Source: Massiliimalia sp050943535 (GTDB taxonomy: Bacteria; Bacillota; Clostridia; Oscillospirales; Ruminococcaceae). Taken from it: a stretch of 64,000 bases of DNA. The DNA lies in contig JBMNPJ010000005.1 of NCBI GenBank assembly GCA_050943535.1, forward strand, positions 124,001 through 188,000, written 5' to 3'. A model generated the notes under the pieces. That model ran no database searches, was not told where the DNA came from, and worked only from the letters and a program-made list of their open reading frames with translations. A program made the translations under genes and the position numbers. Each line of letters begins with the position of its first letter. Position 1 is the first letter of the stretch. Shown here one piece after another: positions 44,816 through 52,692 of this stretch.

Positions 44816-44824
44816 TGATATAAT
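44816..44824 (+). promoter_or_regulatory. Extended -10 promoter of the Mg2+ locus
   Basis: TGATATAAT at 44816-44824, with TTGAGA at 44793-44798 as a distant -35 (20-base spacer). The gap 44578-44815 otherwise shows no recognised riboswitch; I looked for an M-box core and did not see it. Confidence 0.6.
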
Positions 44825-44851
44825 AGATAAAACCCTATGGAGGTGAAGTCA

Positions 44852-47506
44852 GTGAAAGGTGGACGTGCAATTCATCGTCGTGTTCTTGATTATGCATATA
44901 TGGATACCGATGCCCTGTACCAGGATTTTCATATTTCTGAACAAGGTTATTGTGATGAACAGGTAGAAGAAAGCCGTGAACAATATGGCAGCAATACCTT
45001 GTCAGGACGGGCATCGGATACTGTGTTTTATCGTTTGCGGAGAGCCTTTATCAATCCTTTTGCGGTTATTTTGTTTGTACTGGCAAGTATTTCATTGATA
45101 ACCGATGTTCTTCTTGCATCAAATTTCAGCCGCAATATGACTACAGTGATCATTATTTTGAGTATGCTTCTGATCAGCGGGGTGGTTCGTTTTGTTCAGG
45201 AAATGCGTGCAAAACGGATTGCGGATCATCTTACCCAAATGACCACTTCCAATGTGATGGTAAACAGGAATAACAAATGGATAGAAATTTCTTCAACAGA
45301 GCTGGTGGTAGGGGATTCGGTTCGCCTTTTTGCAGGTGACCGAGTTCCTGCGGATATTCGTCTGACCGCTGCAAGCGATTTGTTTGTTTCACAGTCGGTC
45401 ATTACAGGGGAGAGCGCTGTGTTGGAGAAAAATGCTCATATCCTTTCCCATCATAAAGCGCGATCCTACGCGGAATACAGCAATATTGCCTTTATGGGTT
45501 CTTCTGTAATTGGCGGCACCGGTGAAGGAGTTGTGGTTGCTGTTGGACATGATACTGTTTATGGGGGATTTTCTGGAACAGAAGACAGCTTGAAAAATGG
45601 ATTTGATCAGGGGGCAAACTCCATTGCGTGGGTATTGATTCGATTTATGGCGGTGTTAATTCCGATTGTCTTTATTGCATGCGGACTGACTCAGGGGAAT
45701 TGGATTTCTGCATTTTTGTTTGCGCTTTCTGTTGCAGTAGGATTAACTCCGGAAATGCTCCCCATGGTAATCAATGCATGCTTGGCAAAAGGCAGTGCGG
45801 CCATGGAGAAAAAACAGACCATCGTGAAAAACATCAACGCCATGCAGGGATTTGGCAGTATGGATATTTTATGTGTAGACAAAACAGGGACGCTGACTGG
45901 GGATAGGATTCTGTTGGAATACTACATGGATATTCTGGGCAATGAAAGCGAGATGGTTTTAAACTTTGCTTATTTAAACAGCCTTTATCATACTGGGGTC
46001 AAAAACCATCTGGATACGGCTGTTTTGAAATGCCGGGAAATGCCGGGACAAACGGATCGGTTTCAGCAGTTGGCAGTACAATATCCAAAGTTGGATGAAC
46101 TGCCGTTTGATTATGAACGGAAATTTGCCAGTGTTTTGGTGAAAGGAAACCAGCAAAATCTGCTGGTTATCAAAGGCAGTATTGATGAAGTATGCCGCCG
46201 GTGCAGTTTTTTTGAATACAAAGGCAGACGCAGGGAAATAGAATCCGATTTTTATTCCAGTGTTCATGCGATTGTAGATGAGATGCTGGAAGATGGTATG
46301 AAAGTGCTTGCAGTCGCCTATAAGCCGTTGGAGCGGGACTGGTTAGAACCTGGAGATGAGCGTGATTTCATTCTCCTGGGGTATCTGGCGTTTTTTGATG
46401 CACCGAAGCAGACTGCTGCTGACGCGATTGGTAAACTGCAAAACCTTCATGTTGGGATTCGGGTGCTGACCGGCGACCAAAAAAGTGTTGCAGTTTCTGT
46501 TTGCCGCAGGTTGGGGATCGATACAGCCGAAGCCATGACAGGGGCAGAGCTGGAATGTTTAACCGATGATGAAGCACCAATCCGAATTGAGCACACCACA
46601 ATATTTGCAGAATTGTCCCCAAAACAAAAGGTTCGGGTTTTGCAAACGCTGCAGGCCAATGGACATACCGTAGGCTTTTTGGGAGATGGCATGAACGATC
46701 TGCCTGCAATTGTAGAATCCGATGTAGGGATTTCGGTAGACACAGCGGCCGATGCAGTCAAAGAGGGTGCGGATGTGATTTTGCTGAAAAAAGACCTGAA
46801 TGTGTTGGAGGCGGGTATTCAAGAGGGGCGCAAAGCATTCTCTAATATGTCAAAATATATTCGGGTTACAGCATCCTCCAATTTTGGGAACATTTTTTCT
46901 ATTGTCATTGCCAGTGTGTTTCTTCCGTTTTTTCCTATGACGGCGGTGCAGCTGCTGCTTTTAAATCTGCTTTATGATATGCTGTGTCTGGTTCTGCCGT
47001 GGGATCATGTAGATGAGGATACCTGTGCGCAACCGTTGGAATGGTCCGGAAGAACGTTGGGACGATTTATGCGCTTTTTCGGTCCGATCAGTTCGCTTTT
47101 TGACATTTTAACATTTGCCTATCTGTTTTTTGTTTTCTGTCCCTGGGTTTGCGGCGGGAGTTTTGCCTCTTTGGCTGAAAGCGGGGAACAGCTCCGGTTT
47201 ATTGCTTTGTTTCAAACGGGATGGTTTCTTGAGTCCATGTGGACACAGGTATTAATTTTACATTTGCTCCGAACCAAAAAGCTGCCCCTGTTTCAGAGCA
47301 AGCCTTCCCGTCCGGTGATGCTTGTCACTATGTTGGGAATTGTATTCTTTACTGTTTTGACCTTTACGCCAATCGGGCATTTAATTGGATTAACCGCTTT
47401 GCCGCCTGCCTATTTTATCTTTTTGGTTGTGATTGTTTTGGTGTATTTGCTGTTAGTCACACTGGCAAAAAGCTGGTACCTTAAAAAATATCATGAACTG
47501 ATTTAA
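44852..47506 (+). CDS. mgtA: Magnesium-translocating P-type ATPase, copy 1
   Basis: P3B-type ATPase of 884 residues from GTG 44852 (GGAGGTGA upstream). The phosphorylated aspartate is D343 in VDKTGTLTGD; TGES is in the actuator domain (SVITGESAVLE), MLTGD-type KGAD is replaced by VLTGDQKS, and the hinge GDGMNDLPA is present. Transmembrane helix 4 has the P3B motif LTPEMLPM. Ten membrane helices are expected, the last four after residue 670. It imports magnesium in the enterobacterial MgtA model. A second mgtA lies 2 kb downstream. The N-terminal extension back to ATG 44837 contains the ribosome site and is rejected as start. Confidence 0.93.
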   Translation: MKGGRAIHRRVLDYAYMDTDALYQDFHISEQGYCDEQVEESREQYGSNTLSGRASDTVFYRLRRAFINPFAVILFVLASISLITDVLLASNFSRNMTTVIIILSMLLISGVVRFVQEMRAKRIADHLTQMTTSNVMVNRNNKWIEISSTELVVGDSVRLFAGDRVPADIRLTAASDLFVSQSVITGESAVLEKNAHILSHHKARSYAEYSNIAFMGSSVIGGTGEGVVVAVGHDTVYGGFSGTEDSLKNGFDQGANSIAWVLIRFMAVLIPIVFIACGLTQGNWISAFLFALSVAVGLTPEMLPMVINACLAKGSAAMEKKQTIVKNINAMQGFGSMDILCVDKTGTLTGDRILLEYYMDILGNESEMVLNFAYLNSLYHTGVKNHLDTAVLKCREMPGQTDRFQQLAVQYPKLDELPFDYERKFASVLVKGNQQNLLVIKGSIDEVCRRCSFFEYKGRRREIESDFYSSVHAIVDEMLEDGMKVLAVAYKPLERDWLEPGDERDFILLGYLAFFDAPKQTAADAIGKLQNLHVGIRVLTGDQKSVAVSVCRRLGIDTAEAMTGAELECLTDDEAPIRIEHTTIFAELSPKQKVRVLQTLQANGHTVGFLGDGMNDLPAIVESDVGISVDTAADAVKEGADVILLKKDLNVLEAGIQEGRKAFSNMSKYIRVTASSNFGNIFSIVIASVFLPFFPMTAVQLLLLNLLYDMLCLVLPWDHVDEDTCAQPLEWSGRTLGRFMRFFGPISSLFDILTFAYLFFVFCPWVCGGSFASLAESGEQLRFIALFQTGWFLESMWTQVLILHLLRTKKLPLFQSKPSRPVMLVTMLGIVFFTVLTFTPIGHLIGLTALPPAYFIFLVVIVLVYLLLVTLAKSWYLKKYHELI

Positions 47507-47522
47507 AAAGGAGGGGTCTATT

Positions 47523-48020
47523 GTGAAAAAGAATATTAGCTTTATCAGTCTGGATTCCTCCCTTGCCAGGTGGCTGTGGGAAAAGCTCCGTATCTCTGGG
47601 CCGGATACGCCTGTGACTCGGGAACTGGTAGAAGGACTGGAAGATTTGATAAACGGTACAGCCAATTCCCTTATGTTGGAGTTGGGCGAAGAAGAAACTG
47701 CTGTTCCCACAAGCGACACCATTCACTGTGGAGCACTTTCCATTGATTTGAAACTTCGGAGAGTGGTCCGGGATGGAGAAGAAATTGCATTGACACCAAA
47801 AGAATTTGATATTCTGTACTTTTTAGCCCGCAACCGCGGAGAGGTGTTTACCAAAGAACAGATTTATCAGGCTGTGTGGGAAAATGATTATCTCTTGGAT
47901 GACAGCAACATCATGGCGTTTATTCGAAAACTTCGGAAAAAAATCGAGCCAAACCCAGATGCACCGGAATATATATTGACCATTTGGGGAATTGGATATA
48001 AATTTAACGACAGACTGTAA
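47523..48020 (+). CDS. OmpR-type winged-helix regulator lacking a receiver domain
   Basis: A 165-residue protein starting at GTG 47523 after AAAGGAGGGG. Residues about 68-163 are a full OmpR/PhoB effector domain (GALSIDLKLRRVVRDGEEIA, LTPKEFDILYFLARN, DDSNIMAFIRKLRKKI, WGIGYKF). The first 65 residues are too short for a receiver domain and show no phospho-acceptor aspartate pocket. So it is a free DNA-binding protein, probably controlled otherwise. It is encoded between mgtA and mgtC in one operon, suggesting it regulates Mg2+ genes. No histidine kinase is nearby. Confidence 0.85.
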   Translation: MKKNISFISLDSSLARWLWEKLRISGPDTPVTRELVEGLEDLINGTANSLMLELGEEETAVPTSDTIHCGALSIDLKLRRVVRDGEEIALTPKEFDILYFLARNRGEVFTKEQIYQAVWENDYLLDDSNIMAFIRKLRKKIEPNPDAPEYILTIWGIGYKFNDRL

Positions 48021-48037
48021 TATAAGATTCCTATTGT

Positions 48038-48089
48038 ATCGCAAGGAAATCGCAAGGTTTTGGCCATGTGATTTTCCTTGCGATTTTTG
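48038..48089 (+). terminator. Terminator between the regulator and mgtC
   Basis: ATCGCAAGGAAATC 48038-48051 pairs with GATTTTCCTTGCGAT 48070-48084 (one bulge), followed by TTTTTG. Expression of mgtC may need read-through or a promoter I cannot place. Confidence 0.75.
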
Positions 48090-48122
48090 TATGCTATTAA
48101 TGGTCGATGGGAGGCGATAAAC

Positions 48123-48800
48123 TTGATTTACACAGAATTTGTTTTAAGAGTTTTCCTTTCCCTGGCGCTGGGCTTCCTGATTGGGTTGGAGCGGCAGCTT
48201 ACCGGACATCCGGCAGGGATCCGCATTAATGTGCTGATTTGCATGGGAACCAGTTTTTTCACCTTGTTCCCTATGCTGTATGGTTCGGATCAAATGTTTC
48301 GTGTAGGAAGCAGCATCATATCCGGTGTGGGATTTTTGTGCAGTGGGGTGATTTTTAAAAACGGCGGTTCAGTGCGGGGAATGAATACAGCGGCTACCCT
48401 TTGGTGTACCGCTGCGGTTGGAATTCTTGCCAGTACCGGAATGTATCTTATGGCGATGTCTGCTGCTGGAATTCTAATTGGATCTAATTTGATTTTGCGT
48501 CCGCTTGCGCAAAAACTAAGTCCCATTACCTATGGGGATGAAACAGAAAAGCAATACCGCATTTCTATTACTTGTCAGGAAAAAGCAGAAAGGCAGATTC
48601 GGTTGTTGCTTATTAACAGCAATCCCTGCAAAACACTGTATTTAACCAATCTGGAAAGCGGGGATGTTGTAGGGGATAAAGTGGAAATTATCGCCCAATA
48701 TTGTTCTTCTGGAAGACAGAAAAATGATATTTTAGAAAAAATTGCAGGACGTGCGTTAGCAGTCCCTGAAGTGATCAGTGCCGGATGGGAGGTATTGTAA
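48123..48800 (+). CDS. mgtC: MgtC/SapB family membrane protein
   Basis: A 225-residue protein starting at TTG 48123 with GGGAGG upstream. The first 140 residues are four or five membrane helices with MgtC signatures LGFLIGLERQLTGHPAGIR and GVGFLCSGVIFKNGGSVRGMNTAATLWCTAAVG. A soluble ACT-like C-terminal domain follows. In Salmonella MgtC modulates membrane potential and ATP synthase under low magnesium. Adjacent mgtA copies support a Mg2+-limitation role. An in-frame start upstream overlaps the terminator and is not supported. Confidence 0.92.
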   Translation: MIYTEFVLRVFLSLALGFLIGLERQLTGHPAGIRINVLICMGTSFFTLFPMLYGSDQMFRVGSSIISGVGFLCSGVIFKNGGSVRGMNTAATLWCTAAVGILASTGMYLMAMSAAGILIGSNLILRPLAQKLSPITYGDETEKQYRISITCQEKAERQIRLLLINSNPCKTLYLTNLESGDVVGDKVEIIAQYCSSGRQKNDILEKIAGRALAVPEVISAGWEVL

Positions 48801-49040
48801 ATGAAAAGAAAAATGAAATATGATAAAATAACCGTTTTCTCTGTACTTTATACGGTGTTTACCATAATGTGCGTCTGCCTTGGCTGGATGTTTTCTGAAT
48901 ATAAAATTTTGATATTTCAAATTTGGTATCAAAGTACTGCGGGATTGGGAATTATGTTGGCAATTGCGGCGGCAGTACTGTTGATGAGACTTTTACAATT
49001 CAAAAAGTTGCGAATGGAATTCAATAATAGGAAAGGGTGA
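48801..49040 (+). CDS. Small membrane protein, 79 residues
   Basis: Starts at ATG 48801, directly after the mgtC stop, so coupled translation is likely. It has two hydrophobic helices (about 12-32, VFSVLYTVFTIMCVCLGWMF, and 46-62) and basic ends (MKRKMKYDK and LQFKKLRMEFNNRKG). Family unknown to me. Position in a Mg2+ transport operon suggests an accessory role; this is inference. Confidence 0.65.
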   Translation: MKRKMKYDKITVFSVLYTVFTIMCVCLGWMFSEYKILIFQIWYQSTAGLGIMLAIAAAVLLMRLLQFKKLRMEFNNRKG

Positions 49041-49046
49041 GCAGAT

Positions 49047-49358
49047 ATGGATTACACCTGTATCTTTTTTGGGGTACTTTTCATTATCGCGGGCACTGTG
49101 TTTGCTTTGGGGAAAGGGCATATTTATTTGACGGCCTGGAAAAATATGCCCCAAAAGGAAAAAGAAAAAATTAAAATCGGACCCCTTTGCCGCAATGTGG
49201 GAGAAATGATGATTTTAAATGGAGTAATTTTTCTCACAAAAGGCATATGGCCAGCTTTTGACAATCGCTGGTTTGTATGGGCAATGATCCTATGGCTTAT
49301 TGCAGCTGGTTTGGATGTTTGCTACATATCAAAAAGCCGCCGTTACCGCAATCAATAA
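49047..49358 (+). CDS. DUF3784-like membrane protein
   Basis: A 103-residue protein starting at ATG 49047. Three hydrophobic helices (about 4-22, 57-75, 76-95) with a short basic and polar segment in between (KNMPQKEKEKIKIGPLCRNV), which resembles the DUF3784 family of small clostridial membrane proteins. Function is unknown. It follows the 79-residue gene by 6 bases. A hairpin overlaps its stop codon. Confidence 0.65.
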   Translation: MDYTCIFFGVLFIIAGTVFALGKGHIYLTAWKNMPQKEKEKIKIGPLCRNVGEMMILNGVIFLTKGIWPAFDNRWFVWAMILWLIAAGLDVCYISKSRRYRNQ

Positions 49359-49371
49359 TCCGCATTGCGGT
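49346..49371 (+). promoter_or_regulatory. Hairpin before the second mgtA
   Basis: ACCGCAAT 49346-49353 and ATTGCGGT 49364-49371, followed by TTGATATAG. It spans the end of the DUF3784 gene; possible weak terminator or leader element for the next ATPase gene. Confidence 0.4.
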
Positions 49372-49409
49372 TTGATATAGATACTTTATAGAAGAGTGAG
49401 GTGAATGGC

Positions 49410-49481
49410 ATGGACTCTGATGGCAGTCCGCGAAGGCATAAAGCAGCACATGGGGCAGGGGATTCCGTGCCTTTCCTGTGA
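49410..49481 (+). CDS. Possible leader peptide, 23 residues
   Basis: ATG 49410 lies 6 to 7 bases after GAGTGAGGTG, and the frame gives MDSDGSPRRHKAAHGAGDSV then PFL and stop at 49481, 38 bases before the mgtA start. Enterobacterial mgtA has a translated leader (mgtL), so a short leader here is thinkable, but this one is not proline-rich. A second frame (MAWTLMAVREG) overlaps. Weak evidence. Confidence 0.22.
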   Translation: MDSDGSPRRHKAAHGAGDSVPFL

Positions 49482-49519
49482 CTCTGCTTGCCTCTATTGA
49501 ACTTAAGGAGGTAAGATTC

Positions 49520-52294
49520 ATGAATAAAAAAGAAAATCGTACAGCTGTCCGTCAGGCTGTAGAAAAAGCAGTGATTCGGGATGAGCAGAACCGCCGTATT
49601 GAATATGCGGCAACCAATCCTGTTAAGGGAGTTTTAAAAGACCTGCATGCCGCACTTTGTGGCCTTGATACAGAAACTGTATCCGAAAACCGCAGCCAAT
49701 ATGGCAGCAATCGAGTAACACATGAAAAGAAAAAATCTTTGGCAAAGCGGCTGGCTGGTGCCTTTGTCAATCCGTTTACGGCAATTTTGTTTTGTTTGGC
49801 ACTGGTATCCACAATGACTGATATGGTGTTCCCTTATTTTTCATTGTTTGGCAGTGCACCGGAAGACTTTAATTGTCTCACCGTAGTCATTATTCTGGCT
49901 ATGGTAATGATTTCTGGGACACTTCGTTTTGTACAGGAATCCAGAAGCGGCAATGCAGCTGAAAAATTGCTGGCCATGATCACAACTACATGTACCGTTA
50001 CCCGTAAAGGACAGGAAAAAGTAGAAATTCCCATGGATGATTTGGTAGTTGGGGATATTGTACACCTGTCTGCTGGGGACATGATTCCTGCGGATGTGCG
50101 TATTTTGGAAGCAAAGGATTTATTTGTCAGTCAGGCAAGCCTTACTGGTGAGAGTGAACCTGTGGAAAAAACACCTAGTGTATGCATGCAAAGCACCCAG
50201 AAAGAGAGCGTAACGGATTATACCAATATTGCATTTATGGGCAGCAATGTAATTTCCGGCAGTGCATCTGCGGTAGTAGTTTGTGTGGGCGACCATACTT
50301 TGTTTGGTTCTATGGCATCTGCGGTTGCGGGAGAAGCGGTAGAAACCAGTTTTACAAAAGGAGTAAATGCAGTTTCTTGGGTACTGATCCGCTTTATGCT
50401 GGTAATGGTTCCATTGGTATTTTTTGTAAACGGCATTACCAAAGGGGATTGGCTGGATGCGTTTTTGTTTGGAATCTCCATTGCGGTGGGGCTGACTCCG
50501 GAAATGCTTCCTATGATTGTAACGACCTGCCTTGCAAAAGGTGCGGTTTCTATGAGTAAAAAACAAACCATTGTAAAAAATCTCAACTCCATTCAAAACT
50601 TTGGGGCCATGGATATTCTCTGTACGGACAAAACCGGAACCTTGACCCAGGATAAAGTCGTGTTGGAATATCATCTGAATGTAAACGGTGAAGATGATAT
50701 ACGGGTGTTGCGCCACGCCTATCTCAACAGCTATTTTCAGACCGGTTATAAAAATCTGATGGACCTGGCCATTATTCATAAAACTGAGGAAGAAGAGGAA
50801 AAAGATGCTCAATTGCTGGACCTGTCCGAAAATTATGTAAAGATCGACGAAATTCCCTTTGATTTTACTCGCCGTCGGCTGACCACAGTGGTACAGGATC
50901 GAACTGGGAAAACGCAGATGGTTACAAAAGGTGCGGTGGAAGAAATGCTTTCTATCTGTACCTTCGTAGAATATGACGGAGGAGTACAGCCTTTGACTTA
51001 TGAAGCTCGCTGCCGCATTCTGCAAACAGTGGACGACCTGAACGACAAGGGATTTCGTGTCCTGGCGATTGCTCAAAAAAGCAATCCGTCTCCAGTGGGG
51101 GCTTTTGGTGTGAAAGATGAATGTGACATGGTGCTGATTGGATATCTGGCATTTTTGGATCCGCCTAAAGAGTCTACCGCAGATGCAATCAAAGCCCTGA
51201 AAGATCATGGCGTGACTACCAAAATCCTGACCGGAGATAATGACAAAGTAACTCGCACCATCTGCAAACAGGTGGGAATGAAAGTGCGCAATATGCTTCT
51301 TGGTTCTGACTTGGAAAAGATGAGTGATGCTGAGCTGGCAAAAGTTGCGGAAACCACAGATGTATTTGCAAAGCTGACACCGGAACAGAAAGCTCGGGTA
51401 GTCTCCGTCCTTCGGGAAAATGGTCATACAGTTGGCTTTATGGGAGATGGAATCAATGACGCCGCAGCGATGAAATCCGCCGATATTGGCATTTCAGTAG
51501 ATACTGCGGTAGATGTAGCAAAGGAATCTGCTGATATTATCCTGCTGGAAAAAGATTTGATGGTTTTAGAACAGGGGATCATTGAAGGGCGCAAAACCTA
51601 TGCCAATATGATTAAATACATTAAGATGACTGCATCTTCAAACTTTGGAAATATGTTTTCTGTACTGGCTGCTTCCACGTTGCTGCCATTCCTTCCCATG
51701 ATGAGTGTGCATCTGATTTTCCTGAATCTGATTTATGACCTGTCCTGTACAGCCATTCCTTGGGATAATGTAGATGAAGAATTTATTGCAAAACCCAGAA
51801 AATGGGATGCCTCCAGCGTAGGCAGCTTTATGATTTGGATTGGGCCCACCAGCTCTATTTTCGACTTTACAACTTATATCTTTATGTATTTTGTATTTTG
51901 TCCCATGTTTGTGTCTGGCGGTGTGCTGTATAATGATCTGGCGAATCATTTCAGCGGTTCTCAGCTTGTTCAAATGCAGGCGGCATATATGGGAATGTTC
52001 CAGGCTGGCTGGTTTGTGGAGTCCATGTGGAGTCAGACTCTGGTAATTCATATGATCCGCACACCAAAACTGCCGTTTATCCAAAGCCGTGCTTCTGCTC
52101 CTGTTACGCTGCTGACTTTAACCGGAATTACCGTACTCACAGTCATTCCGTTTACAACTCTTGGAACGGTACTTGGTTTTGTTGCACTGCCCAGTGTGTA
52201 CTTTGTTTACCTGATTCCATGTATTTTGCTTTATATGGTATTGGCAACCAGTCTGAAAAAGGCATATGTGCGGCACTACGGGGAATTACTTTAA
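49520..52294 (+). CDS. mgtA: Magnesium-translocating P-type ATPase, copy 2
   Basis: A 924-residue P3B ATPase from ATG 49520 with AAGGAGGTAA upstream. The phospho-acceptor is D370 in CTDKTGTLTQD; ASLTGESEPVEK, the ILTGDNDKV segment, GDGINDAAAM and the helix 4 motif LTPEMLPM are all present. It aligns along its whole length with copy 1 (same GSNxVISG, FVNPF, SKKQTIVKN and SNFGNMFS blocks) but diverges throughout, so it is an old duplication or separate acquisition. Intact. A 53-residue membrane protein gene follows after 21 bases. Confidence 0.94.
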   Translation: MNKKENRTAVRQAVEKAVIRDEQNRRIEYAATNPVKGVLKDLHAALCGLDTETVSENRSQYGSNRVTHEKKKSLAKRLAGAFVNPFTAILFCLALVSTMTDMVFPYFSLFGSAPEDFNCLTVVIILAMVMISGTLRFVQESRSGNAAEKLLAMITTTCTVTRKGQEKVEIPMDDLVVGDIVHLSAGDMIPADVRILEAKDLFVSQASLTGESEPVEKTPSVCMQSTQKESVTDYTNIAFMGSNVISGSASAVVVCVGDHTLFGSMASAVAGEAVETSFTKGVNAVSWVLIRFMLVMVPLVFFVNGITKGDWLDAFLFGISIAVGLTPEMLPMIVTTCLAKGAVSMSKKQTIVKNLNSIQNFGAMDILCTDKTGTLTQDKVVLEYHLNVNGEDDIRVLRHAYLNSYFQTGYKNLMDLAIIHKTEEEEEKDAQLLDLSENYVKIDEIPFDFTRRRLTTVVQDRTGKTQMVTKGAVEEMLSICTFVEYDGGVQPLTYEARCRILQTVDDLNDKGFRVLAIAQKSNPSPVGAFGVKDECDMVLIGYLAFLDPPKESTADAIKALKDHGVTTKILTGDNDKVTRTICKQVGMKVRNMLLGSDLEKMSDAELAKVAETTDVFAKLTPEQKARVVSVLRENGHTVGFMGDGINDAAAMKSADIGISVDTAVDVAKESADIILLEKDLMVLEQGIIEGRKTYANMIKYIKMTASSNFGNMFSVLAASTLLPFLPMMSVHLIFLNLIYDLSCTAIPWDNVDEEFIAKPRKWDASSVGSFMIWIGPTSSIFDFTTYIFMYFVFCPMFVSGGVLYNDLANHFSGSQLVQMQAAYMGMFQAGWFVESMWSQTLVIHMIRTPKLPFIQSRASAPVTLLTLTGITVLTVIPFTTLGTVLGFVALPSVYFVYLIPCILLYMVLATSLKKAYVRHYGELL

Positions 52295-52315
52295 AGATAA
52301 ATAGGAGGAACTGTT

Positions 52316-52477
52316 ATGAATTGGACAAAGATTTGGATGGATTTGTTTGGGACTACCAGCTTATGGGGGCTTGATATGGGATTTTGGCTGGCAATTACTG
52401 TTGTTACACTGATTGTAATTGGTATGAATGTAGTATTTTGGAGTATGAAACCTAAGAAGTTGGATTCATTCAAATAA
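52316..52477 (+). CDS. Small single-helix membrane protein downstream of mgtA, 53 residues
   Basis: ATG 52316 follows AGGAGG and is 21 bases after the second mgtA stop. The product begins MNWTKIWMDLFGTTSLWGLD, then one hydrophobic helix (about 21-42, MGFWLAITVVTLIVIGMNVV), then a basic tail (FWSMKPKKLDSFK). Short single-helix proteins assist P-type ATPases elsewhere (MgtS and MgtR with MgtA, KdpF with KdpB), so this may be a subunit or stabiliser of the adjacent pump. There is no recognised family. A terminator follows. Confidence 0.72.
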   Translation: MNWTKIWMDLFGTTSLWGLDMGFWLAITVVTLIVIGMNVVFWSMKPKKLDSFK

Positions 52478-52498
52478 ATCTAATGTGACCATATTGCA

Positions 52499-52547
52499 AA
52501 AACATCTGTCTGATCAGGAGAATTCCTGCCTTGGACAGGTGTTTTTG
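52499..52547 (+). terminator. Terminator of the Mg2+ locus
   Basis: AAACATCTGTC 52500-52510 pairs with GACAGGTGTTT 52534-52544 (one G-T pair), with an inner AGGAG/TTCCT loop stem, followed by TTTTTG. Confidence 0.75.
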
Positions 52548-52612
52548 TATGTATTTTACATGGAAGATTGCTGCAAAAGGAATCTATTTACTGAAAACAA
52601 AGGATGCAGCAG

Positions 52613-52641
52613 TTGACATTTTTTCTGTTTTAGTGTAAACT
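52613..52641 (+). promoter_or_regulatory. Promoter of the NSS transporter gene
   Basis: TTGACA 52613-52618, 17-base spacer, TAAACT 52636-52641. Confidence 0.75.
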
Positions 52642-52692
52642 AGAAAAGCTTTAAAGTTTTAATGCAAAAAAGAATGCAAGGAGGAAGGCGAG

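Noticed and set aside
50120..51427. A 435-codon minus-strand frame
   Set aside because: Entirely inside the second mgtA on the opposite strand; composition is that of antisense shadow (many H, F, C, Q), and no ribosome site.
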